DNA of 64,000 bases from Streptomyces asoensis. GTDB taxonomy: Bacteria; Actinomycetota; Actinomycetes; Streptomycetales; Streptomycetaceae. Position 1 is the first letter of the stretch, and each line of letters begins with the position of its first letter. The position numbers and the translations under genes were made by a program. The stretch is taken from assembly GCF_013085465.1 (NCBI RefSeq), contig NZ_CP049838.1, positions 3,100,001 to 3,164,000 of the forward strand, written 5' to 3'. The notes beneath the pieces are model-generated. The model was not told where the DNA came from and did no database searches. It saw nothing but the letters and a program-made list of their open reading frames with translations. Positions 43,844-51,966 of this stretch are shown piece after piece.

Positions 43844-45313
43844 TCACTCCGCGTCGGCGACGACCGACCCGACCCGGTCGGCCAGGCCCGGGTCGCGTCG
43901 GACCAGGAGGGTCGCGTAGCAGACGGCTGCGAGCAGGGTGGCCAGAGCCGCGTACGGGAACCAGTTGTACGGGGCGGGCTGGCCGGGCTTGGCGAGGTAG
44001 TAGAGGGGGATCAGGACGGCCAGCGCGCCGACCGCGGGCAGCACCAGATGCCGTACGGTCCGGAACTCCTGCGGACGGTATCTGCGGTAGTACAGCGGCA
44101 GCGCGATGTTGGACGCGAGGTAGACCAGCAGGATCAGAATCGCGCCCAGGCTCGAGGACTCCGCGAAGAAGACCACCGGGTTCATCTGACCGCCGTCCCC
44201 GAGCACATGCCCCAGACCCCAGCCCGCGATGATCAGCAGCGCGGTGACGGTGAAGGTGACGATCGCGTTGTTCGGCGTACGGCGTGTGGGATGGACGTAG
44301 CCGAAGAAGGACGGGAGCAGCCCCTCGCGTCCGGCGTTGAACACCAGCCTCGCCTGGGAGTTGATGCCGGCGATCAGCACGCCGAGGGTGGAGGTCAGGC
44401 CGCCGACGTAGGCGAGGATCGCCAGCGCCCCCAGGGTGTGCTGGGCGACGTCGATGAAGGGGATCCGGGAGTCGCCGAGCCGCTGCACGTCGTAGCCGAA
44501 GCCGGTCACCGTGGCGTAGGAGAAGAGGATGTAGCTCACCGTCATGATCGCCACGGAGGAGAACACGGCGCGGCCGACGTTGCGCCGCGGGTTCTCCGTC
44601 TCCTCGGCCAGGGCCGCCGAGTTCTCCCAACCGATGAACAGGTACACCGCCAGCGGGAAGCCCGCCGCGAGGCCTTTGATGCCGTGGGTGAGGTGGGAGG
44701 GCAGGAACGGGGCCGCGGAGAGGTCACCCCGGTGCTCGACGATCGCCGCGACCGAGACCACGACCAGCACGAGCATCTCGACGCCGAAGAAGTAGCCGGC
44801 CCACTTGGTGGACACCACGATCCCGCGCAGCATCAGCACCACCGACAGCCCGGTCAGGAGCAGCGTCCAGAGGATCCACGGCAGGTCGACGCCGGTGTAG
44901 TGGTGCAGGGTGATCTGCATGAACCCGCCCGAGATCGCGATGACGGAGGCCATCGCGATGATGTAGCCGAGTCCGGCGAGCAGGGCTGTGGTCACCGCGC
45001 TGACCGGCCCGAAGGTCTTGCCCACGAAGGTGGTGAAGCTGCCCGCCGAGGGGTGCGCCCGGGAGAACTCGGCCAGCGTGTTGCCGAACAGCGCGACCGC
45101 CACCCCCGCCGCCACGATGGTCAGCGGGGACGCGACGCCCGCGGTGGTGGCCAGGAAGGCGAAGCCGAAGAAGAAGCTCATGGCCGGGCCGACGTTGGCC
45201 ATCGTGGCGGCGGCGATGTCCGCCATGCCGAGGACGCCGCCGCGCAGCCGCTGGGGCGTGCCACCGGCGTGGCCCGACGTCGACGACGGTCCGACGGATC
45301 CGGACTCAGGCAT
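43844..45313 (-). CDS. APC family amino acid/amine permease
   Basis: 489 residues with 12 predicted helices. The APC start LRGGVLGMADIAAATMANVGP corresponds to the unwound helix 1 that binds substrate (written here to 20 residues: GGVLGMADIAAATMANVGPA). AVYLFIGWENSAALAEETEN is the helix 6 region of the family. It imports an amino acid or amine. It lies 35 bases downstream of a GntR gene and converges with the receptor kinases. The substrate is unknown. Confidence 0.88.
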   Translation of the reverse strand: MPESGSVGPSSTSGHAGGTPQRLRGGVLGMADIAAATMANVGPAMSFFFGFAFLATTAGVASPLTIVAAGVAVALFGNTLAEFSRAHPSAGSFTTFVGKTFGPVSAVTTALLAGLGYIIAMASVIAISGGFMQITLHHYTGVDLPWILWTLLLTGLSVVLMLRGIVVSTKWAGYFFGVEMLVLVVVSVAAIVEHRGDLSAAPFLPSHLTHGIKGLAAGFPLAVYLFIGWENSAALAEETENPRRNVGRAVFSSVAIMTVSYILFSYATVTGFGYDVQRLGDSRIPFIDVAQHTLGALAILAYVGGLTSTLGVLIAGINSQARLVFNAGREGLLPSFFGYVHPTRRTPNNAIVTFTVTALLIIAGWGLGHVLGDGGQMNPVVFFAESSSLGAILILLVYLASNIALPLYYRRYRPQEFRTVRHLVLPAVGALAVLIPLYYLAKPGQPAPYNWFPYAALATLLAAVCYATLLVRRDPGLADRVGSVVADAE

Positions 45314-45348
45314 GGCGACAGCTCCTCGGTATGGAGGGAGGGGGCGGG

Positions 45349-46047
45349 TCAGCTCGGTCCGGCGTGCCGGTGTGCCTTCACCGCACGTACCGCCGGGTCC
45401 ATCGCGCCACGGCCGAGTTCGTCCAGCAGGTCGGAATGGCAGCGGTTGCGGGCCCGTACGACCGCGGGCTCCGGCGCGGGCCGCAGCAGGCACTCCTTGC
45501 CGAGCAGGTCGGCCGCGAACTCCCGGATCCCGGCGCCGCCGAGCGTCTCCGCGAGGTCGAGGTGGAAGCGGGTCTCCAGTTCGAGCAGCCGGGCCGGGTC
45601 GTCGGCCAGGTCCAGCTCCTCGATCAGCGCCCGCAGCCCGTCGAGTCGGCCCTCCGGAAGCTCGCCCGAGGAGTGCGCCACGAGCCCGCACTCGAGCAGC
45701 AGATGGAAGGCGTCCAGTGCGGCCGCCTCGTCGGCGTCGTGCAGGACGGCGACGACCGCCGCCCAGTCCGCCGCGACGAAGGTTCCGCCCGCCCGGCCCC
45801 GCCGTCGGTCGAGCAGGCCGTCCTGGCACATGGCCTCCAGCGCGCGGCGCACGGTGATCTCACTGATCCCGAGCTCCTCGGCGAGGACACCCGCGTCCGG
45901 CAGCCGGTCACCCGGCGACACGGACCTCAGACGCACCCGCAGGGCGATCCTCGACCGGACGAGCTCCGCTCCCGTGGGGCCCCGGCCGGCCAGGACTCGC
46001 GTGTCCCAGCCGCTGTAGGGGCCGAACTTGCCCGCTGCATTCACCAC
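45349..46047 (-). CDS. GntR family regulator (FadR/FCD type)
   Basis: 232 residues. Winged helix at about 26-95 with ELGISEITVRRALEAMCQDG as recognition helix region, then an FCD-type all-helical ligand domain with metal-type His in RFHLDLAE and CHSDLLDEL. GTG 46047 has AAGGTGG before it. It is upstream of the APC permease on the same strand and divergent from a second permease; the palindrome at 46155-46167 lies in between. It probably controls both transporters in response to their substrate. Confidence 0.87.
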   Translation of the reverse strand: MVNAAGKFGPYSGWDTRVLAGRGPTGAELVRSRIALRVRLRSVSPGDRLPDAGVLAEELGISEITVRRALEAMCQDGLLDRRRGRAGGTFVAADWAAVVAVLHDADEAAALDAFHLLLECGLVAHSSGELPEGRLDGLRALIEELDLADDPARLLELETRFHLDLAETLGGAGIREFAADLLGKECLLRPAPEPAVVRARNRCHSDLLDELGRGAMDPAVRAVKAHRHAGPS

Positions 46048-46154
46048 GGCGCCACCTTAACGGCCTGCTGAGCGGGGTCACGGTGTGGTCCACAGAGGGC
46101 TCCCGGAAGAGAAGGTTCCGCGCTGCACGAAAAATAGAGCAAGGTGAACACTTA

Positions 46155-46167
46155 AACAAGTCTTGTT
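46155..46167. promoter_or_regulatory. Palindrome in divergent gntR/permease promoter region
   Basis: AACAAG-T-CTTGTT is a perfect inverted repeat in an unusually AT-rich stretch (about 46120-46195) between the two divergent genes. Likely GntR operator overlapping their promoters. It lies 54 bases before the permease ATG. Confidence 0.6.
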
Positions 46168-46220
46168 CTTTTCGATCGTACTGAACTAATTTCCAGACAC
46201 CCCTGGTCCGCACTCCCTCC

Positions 46221-47681
46221 ATGGATGTCGAGATGACCACAACCGTCCCCAAAACCCCTCCCGCCGAGTCCGGCGAGTCCGGCGAGTCCGGCGGCCTCCA
46301 GGCCGGACTGAAAAACCGCCACCTGTCGATGATCGCGATCGGCGGCGTCATCGGCGCCGGCCTGTTCGTCGGCTCCGGCTCCGGCATCGCCGCCGCCGGT
46401 CCCGGCATCCTCGTCTCGTACGCCCTCGTCGGCGTCCTCGTCGTCCTCGTGATGCGGATGCTCGGCGAGATGGCCGCGGCCAACCCCACCTCCGGTTCGT
46501 TCTCCGCCTACGCGGACCGCGCGCTGGGTCGGTGGGCCGGCTTCACCATCGGCTGGCTGTACTGGTTCTTCTGGGTCGTGGTGCTCGCCGTCGAGGCGAC
46601 CGCCGGGGCCAAGATCCTGGCCGGCTGGATCCCCGCGGTGCCCCAATGGGGCTGGGCCCTGATCGTCATGATCGTCCTCACCGCCACCAACCTGGTCTCG
46701 GTCAGCTCCTACGGCGAGTTCGAGTTCTGGTTCGCCGGCATCAAGGTCGTCGCCATCGCCGCGTTCATCGTGATCGGCGGCCTCGCGCTCTTCGGGCTGC
46801 TGCCCGGCTCCGACCATCCGGCGAGCGGCTTCTCCAACCTCACCGCACACGGCGGCTTCCTACCGAACGGGCCCGGCGCGATCCTCACCGGCGTCCTGAT
46901 GGTCGTCTTCTCCTTCATGGGCAGCGAGATCGTCACCCTGGCGGCGGGCGAGACCGCCGACCCGCGGGCCGCCGTCACCAAGGCCACCAACAGTGTGATC
47001 TGGCGGATCGCGGTGTTCTACCTCGGCTCGATCCTGGTCGTGGTGTCACTGCTGCGCTGGGACGACCCGAACATCCTCAAGGACGGCTCGTACGTCGCCG
47101 CCCTGAGCTCCATCGGCATCCCGCACGCCGCGCAGATCATGAACACCATCGTGCTGACCTCGGTGCTGTCCTGTCTCAACTCCGGCCTGTACACGGCCTC
47201 CCGCATGGCCTTCTCGCTCGGCCGGCGCAGCGACGCCCCGGCCGCCTTCGGGCGGGCCACGGACCGCGGTGTGCCGCGCGCGGCCATCCTCGCCTCGGTG
47301 GCCTTCGGCTTCGTCGCCGTCGCCTTCAACTACCTGTGGCCGGACACCGTCTTCCAGTTCCTGCTCAACGCCTCCGGCGCGATCGCCCTGTTCGTCTGGC
47401 TGGTGATCTGCTTCTCTCAGCTGCGGATGCGCAAGATCATCCAGCGGGAGTCGCCGGAGAAGCTGGTCGTCCGGATGTGGCTCTACCCCTACCTCACCTG
47501 GGCGACCATCGCCCTCATCACCTTCGTCCTCGGCTACATGCTGACCGACACGGCCGACGGCGGCGGCCGCGACCAGGTGATCCTGTCCACGGCGGTGGCC
47601 ATCGCCGTGGTGGTCTTCGCGGTACTCCGCGGACGGCTGTCCGGCAGGAACAAGACCCAGGACACGGTTCCCCTGTCCTGA
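46221..47681 (+). CDS. APC family amino acid permease, GABA/proline type
   Basis: 486 residues with 12 helices. The amino acid transporter family opening LKNRHLSMIAIGGVIGAGLF (about 30-49) and GMGSEIVTLAAGE-like helix 6 (SFMGSEIVTLAAGETADP) match GabP/AnsP-type importers. An acidic Ser-Gly-Glu repeat precedes it. ATG 46221 or 46233 may be used, neither with a clear binding site. Terminator follows. Divergent from the GntR gene, so probably in its regulon. Confidence 0.9.
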   Translation: MDVEMTTTVPKTPPAESGESGESGGLQAGLKNRHLSMIAIGGVIGAGLFVGSGSGIAAAGPGILVSYALVGVLVVLVMRMLGEMAAANPTSGSFSAYADRALGRWAGFTIGWLYWFFWVVVLAVEATAGAKILAGWIPAVPQWGWALIVMIVLTATNLVSVSSYGEFEFWFAGIKVVAIAAFIVIGGLALFGLLPGSDHPASGFSNLTAHGGFLPNGPGAILTGVLMVVFSFMGSEIVTLAAGETADPRAAVTKATNSVIWRIAVFYLGSILVVVSLLRWDDPNILKDGSYVAALSSIGIPHAAQIMNTIVLTSVLSCLNSGLYTASRMAFSLGRRSDAPAAFGRATDRGVPRAAILASVAFGFVAVAFNYLWPDTVFQFLLNASGAIALFVWLVICFSQLRMRKIIQRESPEKLVVRMWLYPYLTWATIALITFVLGYMLTDTADGGGRDQVILSTAVAIAVVVFAVLRGRLSGRNKTQDTVPLS

Positions 47682-47690
47682 GGATTTCGG

Positions 47691-47730
47691 GCGGGACGGT
47701 CCGGACCGACGACGGTCCGGACCGTCCCGC
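47691..47730 (+). terminator. Terminator of the GABA-type permease
   Basis: Perfect 17-bp stem (GCGGGACGGTCCGGACC and its complement) with loop GACGAC, ten bases after the stop. Confidence 0.85.
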
Positions 47731-47743
47731 GGGAAACCGCGGT

Positions 47744-48040
47744 AAGCATGCGCATGACTCCGCCGACTCCTTCGCGGCCGACTGCCACTGGTACGAACCC
47801 CAGGCGGCCGCCGAGGCCGACACGGCACTGACCAGGTGGTTCCACCCGGACACCGCACCGCACGCCGAGACACTCACCGACCTCAACCTGCTCGCGTTCG
47901 CCCTGACCCGGATGAAGCGGACCAAGGACGCGACCCCGGTGTTCCACCGCATCGGCCGCCACATGACCAGCCAACCGTGGGACCTCGTCCCCGACGCGGT
48001 GAGGACGCTCCAGTACTGGCAGGAACGGGCGCGGGACTGA
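47744..48040 (+). pseudogene. Coding fragment without a usable start
   Basis: Codons from about 47750 to the TGA at 48040 show the GC-rich third positions of real genes and encode WYEPQAAAEADTALTRWFHP and, further on, NLLAFALTRMKRTKDA, which resembles a helical, TPR-like segment. No ATG, GTG or TTG opens this frame after the permease terminator; two ATGs at 47748 and 47754 are in another frame. Either the 5' end was lost or frameshifted, or an unusual start is used. Confidence 0.4.
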
Positions 48041-48085
48041 GCCGCCGCCCCGGGACCGTTTCCCCGGGGCGAAGCCGCGGAGTGG

Positions 48086-48497
48086 CGGCAGACGAGTCGG
48101 GCTGTACGCCGGGTTCTGTCGCCCGGCTGCCTCGCGGCGGCCGGGGAGACGGCCATCCATCTAGGGCCGGCGTTGCCGCCGGCCTCGTGCGGTCTACCCG
48201 CGGACTCGGGCGGGCAGCCCTCGGACGTCCGCGCAGAAACACCGGGGTGTTTCCTTTTGACCTTGCTCCAGGTGGGGTTTACCTAGCTGCCCAGGTCACC
48301 CTGGGCACTGGTGGTCTCTTACACCACCGTTTCACCCTTACCGAGGACCGAGGTCCCCGGCGGTCTGTTTTCTGTGGCACTGTCCCGCGGGTCACCCCGG
48401 GTGGCCGTTAGCCATCACCTTGCCCTGTGGAGCCCGGACGTTCCTCGGGAAGTCCCGTGAGGGACTCCACGCGGCCGTCCGCCCGGCTCGTCTGCCG
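48086..48497 (-). ncRNA. rnpB: RNase P RNA, bacterial type A
   Basis: About 412 bases. On the minus strand the conserved elements appear in order: GAGGAACGTCCGGGCTCC (P3/P4 entry), ACAGGGCAAGGTGATGGCTA, ACAGAAAACAGACCGCC, GGGTAAGGGTGAAACGGTG-type core (here GGTAAGGGTGAAACGG), and near the 3' end AGACAGAACCCGGCGTACAG-type sequence. Terminal helix P1 is 16 bp with one mismatch, pairing 48482-48497 with 48086-48101, which sets the ends. It is the catalytic RNA that cuts tRNA 5' leaders. The end of the upstream EamA gene overlaps its first 90 bases. Confidence 0.95.
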
Positions 48498-49385
48498 TGT
48501 CGACCATGCTACCGGGCGCGCGTCGCTCTTCGGGCCCGAGGCCGTCGCCAGGACCGAGCCCGCCAGGATCAGGGTGAAGGCGGCCACGATCGTCGCCGTC
48601 AGGGGTTCGTCGAGGAACAGGGCGCCCGCCGCCACCGCGACGGCCGGGTTGACGTAGGTGATGACCGTGGCGCGGGTGGGCCCCGCCTCCTTGATCAGCT
48701 CCATGAAGGCGACGAAGGCGACCGCCGTGCAGATGACGCCCAGGCCCGCGAGGGCCGCCAGCACGGACGGGGCGGGCAGCTCCGAGGGCCGGGTCACGGC
48801 CGCGGCCGGCGCGTAGACCAGGGCGGCCAGGGCCAGGCAGGGGGCCGTGAGGTGGAGGGACGGGACCTCCTTGAGGTGACGGGCGGCTATGAGGGGCGCC
48901 GTCGCGTAGCCGAGGACCGTCAGCAGGACCTCGGCCAGGGAGCGGGCGTCGCCGCCCGTGAGGTGCGGGACGGTGAGGACCCCGACCCCGGCCAGGCCCA
49001 GCGCCAGGCCCGTCACCCGCCGCACGCCCAGCGTCTCCGTGTCGCCGAAGAAGCGGGAGAGGGTCACTCCGACGATCGGGACGCCCGCGATCAGCAGGCC
49101 CGCCGTGGAGCTCGACAGGTGGCGTTCCGCGTCGGTGAGGGTGAACCAGGGGCCGATGATCTCGATGACCGCGAAGGCCAGCATGGGCTTCCAGTGCGCC
49201 CGTACCGTCCGCGTCAGGCCCCGTTGCCGTAGCGCGAAGGGGAGCAGGAGGGCTGCGCCCAGCGCGCATCGGGTGAACACGACCATGGACGGGGAGAGGT
49301 CCTCCACCGCCACTTTGATCATCAGGTAGGGGATGCCCCACACCACTCCCATCAGGGAGAACAGGAACCAGCCGCGTGCAGTCAT
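48408..49385 (-). CDS. EamA/DMT family transporter
   Basis: 325 residues with ten helices in two EamA repeats; the first begins FSLMGVVWGIPYLMIKVAVE (about 9-28) and the second near 150. Members export amino acids or metabolites. After the last helix (VLATASGPK, about 280) the frame runs on for some 40 residues, the last 29 within rnpB on the same strand, ending at a TAA inside the conserved RNase P core. An AraC regulator lies 25 bases upstream on the same strand. Confidence 0.85.
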   Translation of the reverse strand: MTARGWFLFSLMGVVWGIPYLMIKVAVEDLSPSMVVFTRCALGAALLLPFALRQRGLTRTVRAHWKPMLAFAVIEIIGPWFTLTDAERHLSSSTAGLLIAGVPIVGVTLSRFFGDTETLGVRRVTGLALGLAGVGVLTVPHLTGGDARSLAEVLLTVLGYATAPLIAARHLKEVPSLHLTAPCLALAALVYAPAAAVTRPSELPAPSVLAALAGLGVICTAVAFVAFMELIKEAGPTRATVITYVNPAVAVAAGALFLDEPLTATIVAAFTLILAGSVLATASGPKSDARPVAWSTRQTSRADGRVESLTGLPEERPGSTGQGDG

Positions 49386-49410
49386 ACGGGGAGTGTCGGC
49401 CGGACCCAGG

Positions 49411-50232
49411 TCAGGTGTCTTGAACGCTGTTGCGGTACGCCGCCGGGGTCACGCCCAGCACCCGGCGGAACCAGCGGGTGAGGTGGGCCTGGTCCGCGAA
49501 GCCGACGAGGCCGGCGACCTCCGCGGGACGCAGCCCGGACTCCAGCAGGCCGCGGGCCCGGGCCACCCGGTACTGGGCCAGCCAGGCGTAGGGCGGCATG
49601 CCGGTCGTCGTACGGAAGGCGCGCAGCAGTTGGTAGCGGGACAGTCCCAGGTCGGCGGCGAGGTCGGCCAGGGAGGGCGGGGCGAGGAGTTCGTCGGCGA
49701 GACGGGTGCGGACGGCGTGGGTGAGGTGTTCGGCGCCGGGGATCGTGTCGCACACCGGCCGGGCCGTGGAGTGGCGTCGGGCGAGGGCCGTCAGCAGCCA
49801 CGGGAAGCGGGACTCGGCCTCCAGGGGGTCGGGGCAGGCGGCCAGTTCCGTGTGCGCCCGTCGCAGGGCGGCGGCCAGCTCCGGGTCGTCGAGGAGGGGC
49901 TCACGGAAGTGCGGCACACCGCCGAGGGTGCCCTCGGCGAGGAGGGCGGGGCCGGCGTACAGGGCGCGGTAGGCGTAGCCGTCGGTGTCGTTGCCCGGGC
50001 CGCCGGTGTGCGTCTCGCCGGGGGCCAGGACGACGATGGAGCCGGGACCGGTACGGATGTGGCCGCCTCGGTAGGCGATGATCTCCGAGCCGCCCACGCA
50101 GACGCCGACGGTGAACTCCTCGTGGGCGTGCGGGGCGTAGACGTGCCGGTCGAAGCGCGCGGTGAGCAGGTCCAGGGGCGGGCCGCAGCGCCCCAGTCGG
50201 GCTCTGGTCCACAACGCCTGTTCACGACTCAC
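49411..50232 (-). CDS. AraC family regulator with cupin sensor domain
   Basis: 273 residues. N-terminal cupin domain (about 10-150; VYAPHAHEEFTVGVCVGG carries the metal/ligand His), C-terminal double HTH (about 170-270) with LADLAADLGLSRYQLLRAFR and the AraC signature AGLVGFADQAHLTRWFRRVL. GTG 50232 start. It precedes the EamA exporter by 25 bases, so it most likely activates that exporter, as in other AraC-EamA pairs. Confidence 0.9.
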   Translation of the reverse strand: MSREQALWTRARLGRCGPPLDLLTARFDRHVYAPHAHEEFTVGVCVGGSEIIAYRGGHIRTGPGSIVVLAPGETHTGGPGNDTDGYAYRALYAGPALLAEGTLGGVPHFREPLLDDPELAAALRRAHTELAACPDPLEAESRFPWLLTALARRHSTARPVCDTIPGAEHLTHAVRTRLADELLAPPSLADLAADLGLSRYQLLRAFRTTTGMPPYAWLAQYRVARARGLLESGLRPAEVAGLVGFADQAHLTRWFRRVLGVTPAAYRNSVQDT

Positions 50233-50429
50233 TCGCCACCCCCATGTGACCCCCGTCCGTGCCTCTACGCATGCAACGCCTGCGGACCCCGGTTCATGCC
50301 GCCGGGCGGTGCCGGGCGAGCGGACGGGCGGGCGCCGGGCAGGCGGCCGGGTAGGCGCGAACCTCGGCCGGGCCGTGTCGTGGCACGCCGTACGCTGTCG
50401 CAGCAGAGCTCTATTGAAGGAGATTTCCC

Positions 50430-51221
50430 GTGCTTGTCCTGCTGCCGCCCTCCGAAGGCAAGGCGTCCTCCGGGCGTGGCGCCCCGCTCAAGTCGGAGGC
50501 GCTCTCCCTGCCGGGGCTCGGCGCCGCCCGCGAGGCCGTCCTCGACGAGTTGGTCGAGCTGTGCGCGGCCGACGAGGACAAGGCGCGCGAGGTGCTCGGG
50601 CTGAGTGAGGGGCTGCGCGGCGAGGTCGCGAAGAACACGGAGCTGCGCACGGCGGGAGCCCGGCCCGCCGGGGAGATCTACACGGGCGTCCTGTACGACG
50701 CCCTCGACCTGGCCTCCCTCGACGCGGCCGCCAGGAAGCGCGCGGCCAGGTCGCTTCTCGTCTTCTCGGGGCTGTGGGGTGCCGTCCGGGTGACGGACCG
50801 GATCCCGTCCTACCGCTGCTCGATGGGTGTGAAACTGCCCGGGCTGGGGGCGCTGGGCGCGCACTGGCGTGCGCCGATGGCGTCCGTGCTGCCCGAGGCG
50901 GCCGGGAACGGGCTGGTGCTGGACCTGCGGTCGGCGGCATACGCGGCGCCCTGGAAGCCGAAGGGTGAGGTCGCGGGGCGGACGGCGAGCGTGCGGGTGC
51001 TGCACGCGCCGACCCGGAAGGTCGTCAGCCACTTCAACAAGGCGACCAAGGGGCGGATCGTACGGAGTCTGCTGACGGCGGGGATCGCCCCCGCGGGTCC
51101 CGCCGAGCTGGTGGAGGCGCTCCGGGACCTCGGATACGTGGTGGAGGAGAAGGCGCCGGCGAAGGCGAAGGCCGGGGCGGCCGCCTGGTCCCTGGATGTG
51201 CTGGTGGACGAGGTGCACTGA
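50430..51221 (+). CDS. yaaA: YaaA family peroxide-stress protein
   Basis: 263 residues. The opening MLVLLPPSEGKASSGRGAPL is the family hallmark, and the C-terminal HFNKATKGRIVRSLL is its conserved basic patch. YaaA lowers free intracellular iron under peroxide stress in E. coli and binds DNA; the biochemical activity is not fixed. GAAGGAG precedes GTG 50430 by eight bases. It stands alone. Confidence 0.92.
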   Translation: MLVLLPPSEGKASSGRGAPLKSEALSLPGLGAAREAVLDELVELCAADEDKAREVLGLSEGLRGEVAKNTELRTAGARPAGEIYTGVLYDALDLASLDAAARKRAARSLLVFSGLWGAVRVTDRIPSYRCSMGVKLPGLGALGAHWRAPMASVLPEAAGNGLVLDLRSAAYAAPWKPKGEVAGRTASVRVLHAPTRKVVSHFNKATKGRIVRSLLTAGIAPAGPAELVEALRDLGYVVEEKAPAKAKAGAAAWSLDVLVDEVH

Positions 51222-51246
51222 CGCACCACCCCACCGAAGAGTGCTG

Positions 51247-51282
51247 TTGCAACATACGCAATGACCTTTGCGCATGCTGCGC
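51247..51282. promoter_or_regulatory. Two palindromic elements upstream of the KDPG aldolase gene
   Basis: TTGC-AACATAC-GCAA (51247-51261) and GCGCA-TGC-TGCGC (51270-51282) lie in tandem, 22 bases before the ATG. They may bind a sugar-acid regulator; none is encoded nearby. Confidence 0.35.
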
Positions 51283-51303
51283 ACCGGGGGCAGGATGAGG
51301 CGC

Positions 51304-51966
51304 ATGACCTCACCCCTGCCCTCCTCTTCGGCTGCCTCGGTACTGGATCTGGCCCCGGTCGTACCCGTGGTGGTCGTCGAGGACGCCGCCGACGCCGTAC
51401 CGCTGGCGCGGGCGCTGGTGGCGGGCGGGCTGCCCGCGATCGAGGTGACCCTGCGGACGCCGGCCGCGCTCGACGCGATCCGGGAGATCTCCGGGTCGGT
51501 CCCGGAGGCGGTCGTCGGGGCCGGGACCGTGATCACACCCGAGCAGGTGACGGCGTGCGGGGAGGCCGGCGCGCGGTTCCTGGTGAGCCCCGGCTGGACG
51601 GACGCCCTGCTGACGGCGATGCGGACGTCCGGGCTGCCCTTCCTGCCCGGGGTGTCGACCACATCGGAGGTCGTGGCACTGCTGGAGCGCGGAGTGCGGG
51701 AGATGAAGTTCTTCCCGGCGCAGGCCGCGGGCGGCACGGCCTACCTCAGGTCACTGGCCGGACCGCTCCCCCAGGCCCGGTTCTGCCCGACCGGCGGAAT
51801 CGGCCCGGACAACGCGCCGGAGTACCTTTCCCTGCCCAACGTCGGCTGCGTGGGCGGGAGTTGGATGATCCCGGCGGACGCGGTCGCGGCGCGGGACTGG
51901 CAGCGGATCGAGGGGCTCGCGCGGACCGCCTCACTGCTCAGGGCCGCAGGTGGGACGTGTCGTTGA
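51304..51966 (+). CDS. eda: 2-keto-3-deoxy-6-phosphogluconate aldolase
   Basis: 220 residues. It splits KDPG to pyruvate and glyceraldehyde 3-phosphate. Family motifs: VEDAADAVPLARALVAGGLP, catalytic-region Glu in IEVTLRTPAAL, GAGTVITPEQ, the Schiff-base Lys in MKFFPAQAAGG and GGIGPDNAPEYL. ATG 51304 follows AGGATGAGG; earlier in-frame starts exist at 51268 but the family N-terminus fits the later one. No Entner-Doudoroff dehydratase is adjacent. Its end overlaps the convergent gene by 29 bases. Confidence 0.93.
   Translation: MTSPLPSSSAASVLDLAPVVPVVVVEDAADAVPLARALVAGGLPAIEVTLRTPAALDAIREISGSVPEAVVGAGTVITPEQVTACGEAGARFLVSPGWTDALLTAMRTSGLPFLPGVSTTSEVVALLERGVREMKFFPAQAAGGTAYLRSLAGPLPQARFCPTGGIGPDNAPEYLSLPNVGCVGGSWMIPADAVAARDWQRIEGLARTASLLRAAGGTCR

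Noticed and set aside
47836..48411. Plus-strand open frame crossing rnpB
   Set aside because: It runs antisense through the conserved RNase P RNA and shows no coding pattern there.
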